Part shown: piece after piece, positions 15,210 through 17,259 of the stretch
How positions within the stretch are numbered: position 1 is the stretch's first letter
How the letters are laid out: every line of letters starts with the position of its first letter
The notes under the pieces: model-generated
What the model saw: only the letters and a program-made list of their open reading frames with translations
The model's database searches: none
Told to the model about the DNA's origin: nothing
Program-made: the position numbers and the translations under genes
NCBI GenBank assembly: GCA_020629595.1
Contig: JAHDDA010000010.1
Span: 1 to 17,259, forward strand
Length of the DNA stretch: 17,259 nucleotides
DNA from: Chitinophagales bacterium
GTDB taxonomy: Bacteria; Bacteroidota; Bacteroidia; Chitinophagales; UBA2359
Direction of reading: 5' to 3'

Positions 15210-15251
15210 TTAAGAAGATTGTTGAAACTTATAAGTCAACAATCTTCTTAA
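15210..15251. terminator. Bidirectional terminator overlapping the DinB-like coding end
   Basis: The arms TTAAGAAGATTGTTGA (15210-15225) and TCAACAATCTTCTTAA (15236-15251) are perfectly complementary over 16 bp around a 10-nt loop. The hairpin lies between convergent genes; its right arm encodes the last codons (KKIVD) of the DinB-like protein and its loop contains that gene's stop codon. Confidence 0.75.
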
Positions 15252-15762
15252 TAGCTTTCAAATGATGATTGAAATGAATTTCAACAAATTGCAAGGCTTG
15301 GTATAAATTCATTTTACCTGCAAAAGGATGACGATACAAGTCCATTAGCATCATTTCTTCTCCTAAACTTTCCATTTTAGTTTGCATATCAACACGCAGT
15401 TTACGCCACTTTTTTTCAATTTCAACTAAAGTATATTCATCTTGTTTTGGTGTAACCCAGTCGGGAGCTTTTACTGTCATTTGTGGATTTGGATTATCCA
15501 TATACATTCTAATAGCTTGAATAGCTTCATCACCTTTCTCGCCAACAACTTTTAAAGTTTCAGGAAACTGACTTTTTTTATTTATATAAGCCAAAGAAGC
15601 CTCCTCAGATAAAAATAAATGTTCCAAATGTTGCAATATAGACCATTTCCCTTCTTCAATAGGTTTGTTTAACTCTTCAAAAGAAATTTTATTTAACTCA
15701 TTAAACAAATCATTCATTTTATGGCTAATAGGTTCAAAAGCTGCTTGTATTTTAACCGACAT
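15229..15762 (-). CDS. DinB-superfamily protein
   Basis: The 177-residue protein is entirely helical in appearance and fits the DinB/YfiT-like four-helix bundle. KWSILQHLEHLFLSEE (39-54) is the helix bearing the first metal-ligand histidine (His45 or His48), and EIHFNHHLKAI (161-171) is the final helix with the H-x-x-H-H cluster (His163, His166, His167). Family members bind a divalent metal and many act as thiol-dependent transferases or hydrolases; the substrate cannot be inferred here. There is no signal peptide, so it is cytoplasmic. It is divergent from folE (119-nt gap) and convergent with the T9SS gene. It is unrelated to DNA polymerase IV, which shares the name DinB in E. coli. Confidence 0.8.
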   Translation of the reverse strand: MSVKIQAAFEPISHKMNDLFNELNKISFEELNKPIEEGKWSILQHLEHLFLSEEASLAYINKKSQFPETLKVVGEKGDEAIQAIRMYMDNPNPQMTVKAPDWVTPKQDEYTLVEIEKKWRKLRVDMQTKMESLGEEMMLMDLYRHPFAGKMNLYQALQFVEIHFNHHLKAIKKIVDL

Positions 15763-15881
15763 AAATTATTTTTTATCTAAATATACTAAAAAGTCTGAAC
15801 AAGATTTGAACTTATTCCGTTAATGTTGTGGTTATAATATTTAGCAAGTACTTTTACTGCTGTTAACGATATATTTCGTAT

Positions 15882-16640
15882 ATGAATTTTAATACAAACA
15901 AAAAAAATGACATCCATAATAACATAGCTGAAAACGCAGATTGTTGTAACGGAAGCCACCATAAAAATGGTAAAATTGTAAAAGCAAAATTTGATTTAGA
16001 GACCGTTGAAGAAATGGGCGAAAATCATTTTATGAGTTCTTTTAATACACCTTTGAGAAAAGATGCTTTTGATCTTTCCGATGAAGAGAAAATGGAAACC
16101 ATTTCCAAACATTTTAGAAAAATTATGGAAACCTTAGGTCTTGACTTAACTGACGACAGCCTTAATGGAACACCACATAGAGTTGCTAAAATGTATGTCA
16201 AAGAAATTTTTTCTGGTTTAGACCCTAAAAACAAACCAGTTGCACGTTCTTTTGAAAATAAATATGCTTATAACGAAATGTTGGTTGAAAGAAACATCAC
16301 ATTTCATTCTACTTGTGAGCATCATTTTGTGCCAATTTGGGGCAAAGCACACGTTGCCTACATTCCTAATGGGAATGTAATTGGCTTATCTAAACTGAAT
16401 AGATTAGTACAGTATTTTGCTAAACGTCCGCAAGTACAAGAAAGATTAAATGTTCAGATTACCAAAGAATTAAAAAAGGTATTAGGAACTGAAGATGTTG
16501 CTGTGATTTTAGATGCAAACCACATGTGTGTTCATTCACGTGGTGTAAAAGATATACAAAGCAGTACGGTTACCGCCCAGTATTCTGGAAAATTTCAAAA
16601 TCCAGATGTGAAAGCCGAATTATTCAAACATATTTCTTAG
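15882..16640 (+). CDS. folE: GTP cyclohydrolase I FolE
   Basis: FolE converts GTP to 7,8-dihydroneopterin triphosphate, the first step of tetrahydrofolate and pterin synthesis, as a cytoplasmic homodecamer. The catalytic domain (about 65-250) contains GLDLTDDSLNGTPHRVAKMY (86-105), the zinc ligands Cys145 and His148 in TCEHHFVPI and Cys216 in HMCVHSRGV, and the loop VIGLSKLNRLV (166-176). At 252 residues it is somewhat longer than many bacterial homologues because of an N-terminal extension of about 60 residues that includes CCNGSHHKNG (21-30). The ATG at 15882 is 4 nt after TATATTTC (15870-15877), a one-mismatch version of the -7 box, again suggesting a nearly leaderless mRNA. The later Met51 would also leave an intact catalytic domain. 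Confidence 0.95.
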   Translation: MNFNTNKKNDIHNNIAENADCCNGSHHKNGKIVKAKFDLETVEEMGENHFMSSFNTPLRKDAFDLSDEEKMETISKHFRKIMETLGLDLTDDSLNGTPHRVAKMYVKEIFSGLDPKNKPVARSFENKYAYNEMLVERNITFHSTCEHHFVPIWGKAHVAYIPNGNVIGLSKLNRLVQYFAKRPQVQERLNVQITKELKKVLGTEDVAVILDANHMCVHSRGVKDIQSSTVTAQYSGKFQNPDVKAELFKHIS

Positions 16641-16659
16641 TATTTTAACTTAAAGGCTC

Positions 16660-16700
16660 AAAATCACAGAGTTGTAAATATTTTATTTCTCTGTGATTTT
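16660..16700. terminator. Bidirectional terminator between folE and nth
   Basis: The arms AAAATCACAGAG (16660-16671) and CTCTGTGATTTT (16689-16700) are perfect complements with a 17-nt loop. The terminal A and T runs allow termination in both directions for the convergent genes. Confidence 0.75.
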
Positions 16701-16704
16701 TTAG

Positions 16705-17259
16705 TTATTTATGCTCATAAAATAAACTTTTCCTCCCTATTTTAGAGCAAATAATACATTCTTTAGGATTATGCCCACGAGCTGGACAATGTTCTCTACC
16801 ATAAAAAATAATTTGTAAATGCAGTTTATTCCAAAGTTCTTTTGGAAATAAGCGTTTACAATCTTTTTCAGTTTTTTCTACATTTTTGCCTGTACTTAGT
16901 TTCCAACGGTAAATTAAACGCTGAATGTGTGTATCTACTGGAAAAGCTGGCTCACCAAACCATTGCGACATAACAACACTTGCGGTTTTATGTCCTACGC
17001 CTGGGAGTTTTTCTAAGGCTTCAAAACTTTGTGGCACTTCTCCATTATGCTCTTCTACCAATATTCTCGATAATTCGGAAATTGCTTTAGATTTTCGAGG
17101 TGAAAGTCCACAAGGACGAATAATTCGCTTGATTTCCTCCACATCTTGTAGCATCATATCATACGGATTATCGGCTAAAGCAAATAATTCTGGTGTGTGT
17201 TTATTCACTCGTTCATCGGTACATTGTGCCGAAAGTAATACCGCCACCAATAAAGTATA
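16705..17259 (-). CDS. nth: Endonuclease III (DNA glycosylase/AP lyase), partial at the window edge
   Basis: Nth removes oxidised pyrimidines and nicks the abasic site in base excision repair. The visible frame has 184 residues, starts YTLLVAVLLSAQCTD at the right edge and lacks about 30 N-terminal residues that lie outside the window. The apparent start at 17250 is an internal TTG, not the real start. The helix-hairpin-helix LPGVGHKTASVV carries the catalytic Lys, and PVDTHIQR carries the catalytic Asp. The C-terminal iron-sulphur region departs from the E. coli pattern C-x6-C-x2-C-x5-C: here it is C-x9-C-x2-C, and the fourth Cys is absent (SKIGRKSLF follows). Whether a cluster forms is uncertain. 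folE converges from the other side. Confidence 0.93.
   Translation of the reverse strand, partial: YTLLVAVLLSAQCTDERVNKHTPELFALADNPYDMMLQDVEEIKRIIRPCGLSPRKSKAISELSRILVEEHNGEVPQSFEALEKLPGVGHKTASVVMSQWFGEPAFPVDTHIQRLIYRWKLSTGKNVEKTEKDCKRLFPKELWNKLHLQIIFYGREHCPARGHNPKECIICSKIGRKSLFYEHK

Overview
The window is AT-rich chromosomal DNA from a member of the Bacteroidota, most likely a Flavobacteriales-type or related marine or freshwater lineage. Three signs point there. One protein carries a type IX secretion (T9SS) C-terminal sorting domain. A lipoprotein has an acidic tail after its lipid-modified cysteine. Promoters carry the Bacteroidota -7 motif TAnnTTTG, often so close to the ATG that the mRNA must be nearly leaderless, and Shine-Dalgarno sites are essentially absent. 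No tRNA, rRNA, CRISPR array or transposase gene is visible.

Layout. Positions 1-80 hold the last 25 codons of a probable cytochrome c peroxidase (MauG/CcpA family), followed by a palindromic intergenic element and a bidirectional terminator. Positions 348-2063 (minus) encode a surface lipoprotein with thrombospondin type 3 calcium repeats, a papain-fold domain whose catalytic Cys and His appear to be replaced, and FG-GAP/VCBS-like repeats. Positions 2061-3565 are a rearranged stretch. A 292-bp segment, running from the start codon of a minus-strand gene through a divergent promoter region into codon 47 of mnmE, occurs twice (5 mismatches). The first copy leaves a 49-codon mnmE stub; the second belongs to intact mnmE (3425-4819). 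Between them lie a membrane-protein gene that runs into the stub in antisense, a gene-free relic and a small four-helix membrane protein.

Positions 4848-8010 (minus) form a signalling cluster: soluble Ser/Thr kinase, zinc-ribbon/FHA protein, and MotA/TolQ/ExbB-type proton channel protein with no ExbD-like partner. A divergent gene at 8141-8821 encodes an exported coiled-coil protein of unknown function. Positions 8947-11643 encode two D-Ala-D-Ala ligase-like modules in one 898-residue chain; each module has lost different active-site features. Next come a membrane-anchored PASTA protein and, overlapping it by 4 nt, a T9SS cargo protein. The window ends with a DinB-fold protein (minus), GTP cyclohydrolase I (folE, plus), and the 3' part of endonuclease III (nth, minus), which runs off the right edge.

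How the genes relate. Ligase, PASTA protein and T9SS cargo belong to cell-wall and envelope biology. The kinase-FHA-channel group looks like one phospho-signalling unit, probably acting on a membrane motor or channel. mnmE (tRNA wobble modification), folE (tetrahydrofolate/pterin entry step) and nth (base excision repair) are housekeeping genes. The lipoprotein and small membrane proteins next to mnmE look like accessory genes in a locus that has turned over by recombination.
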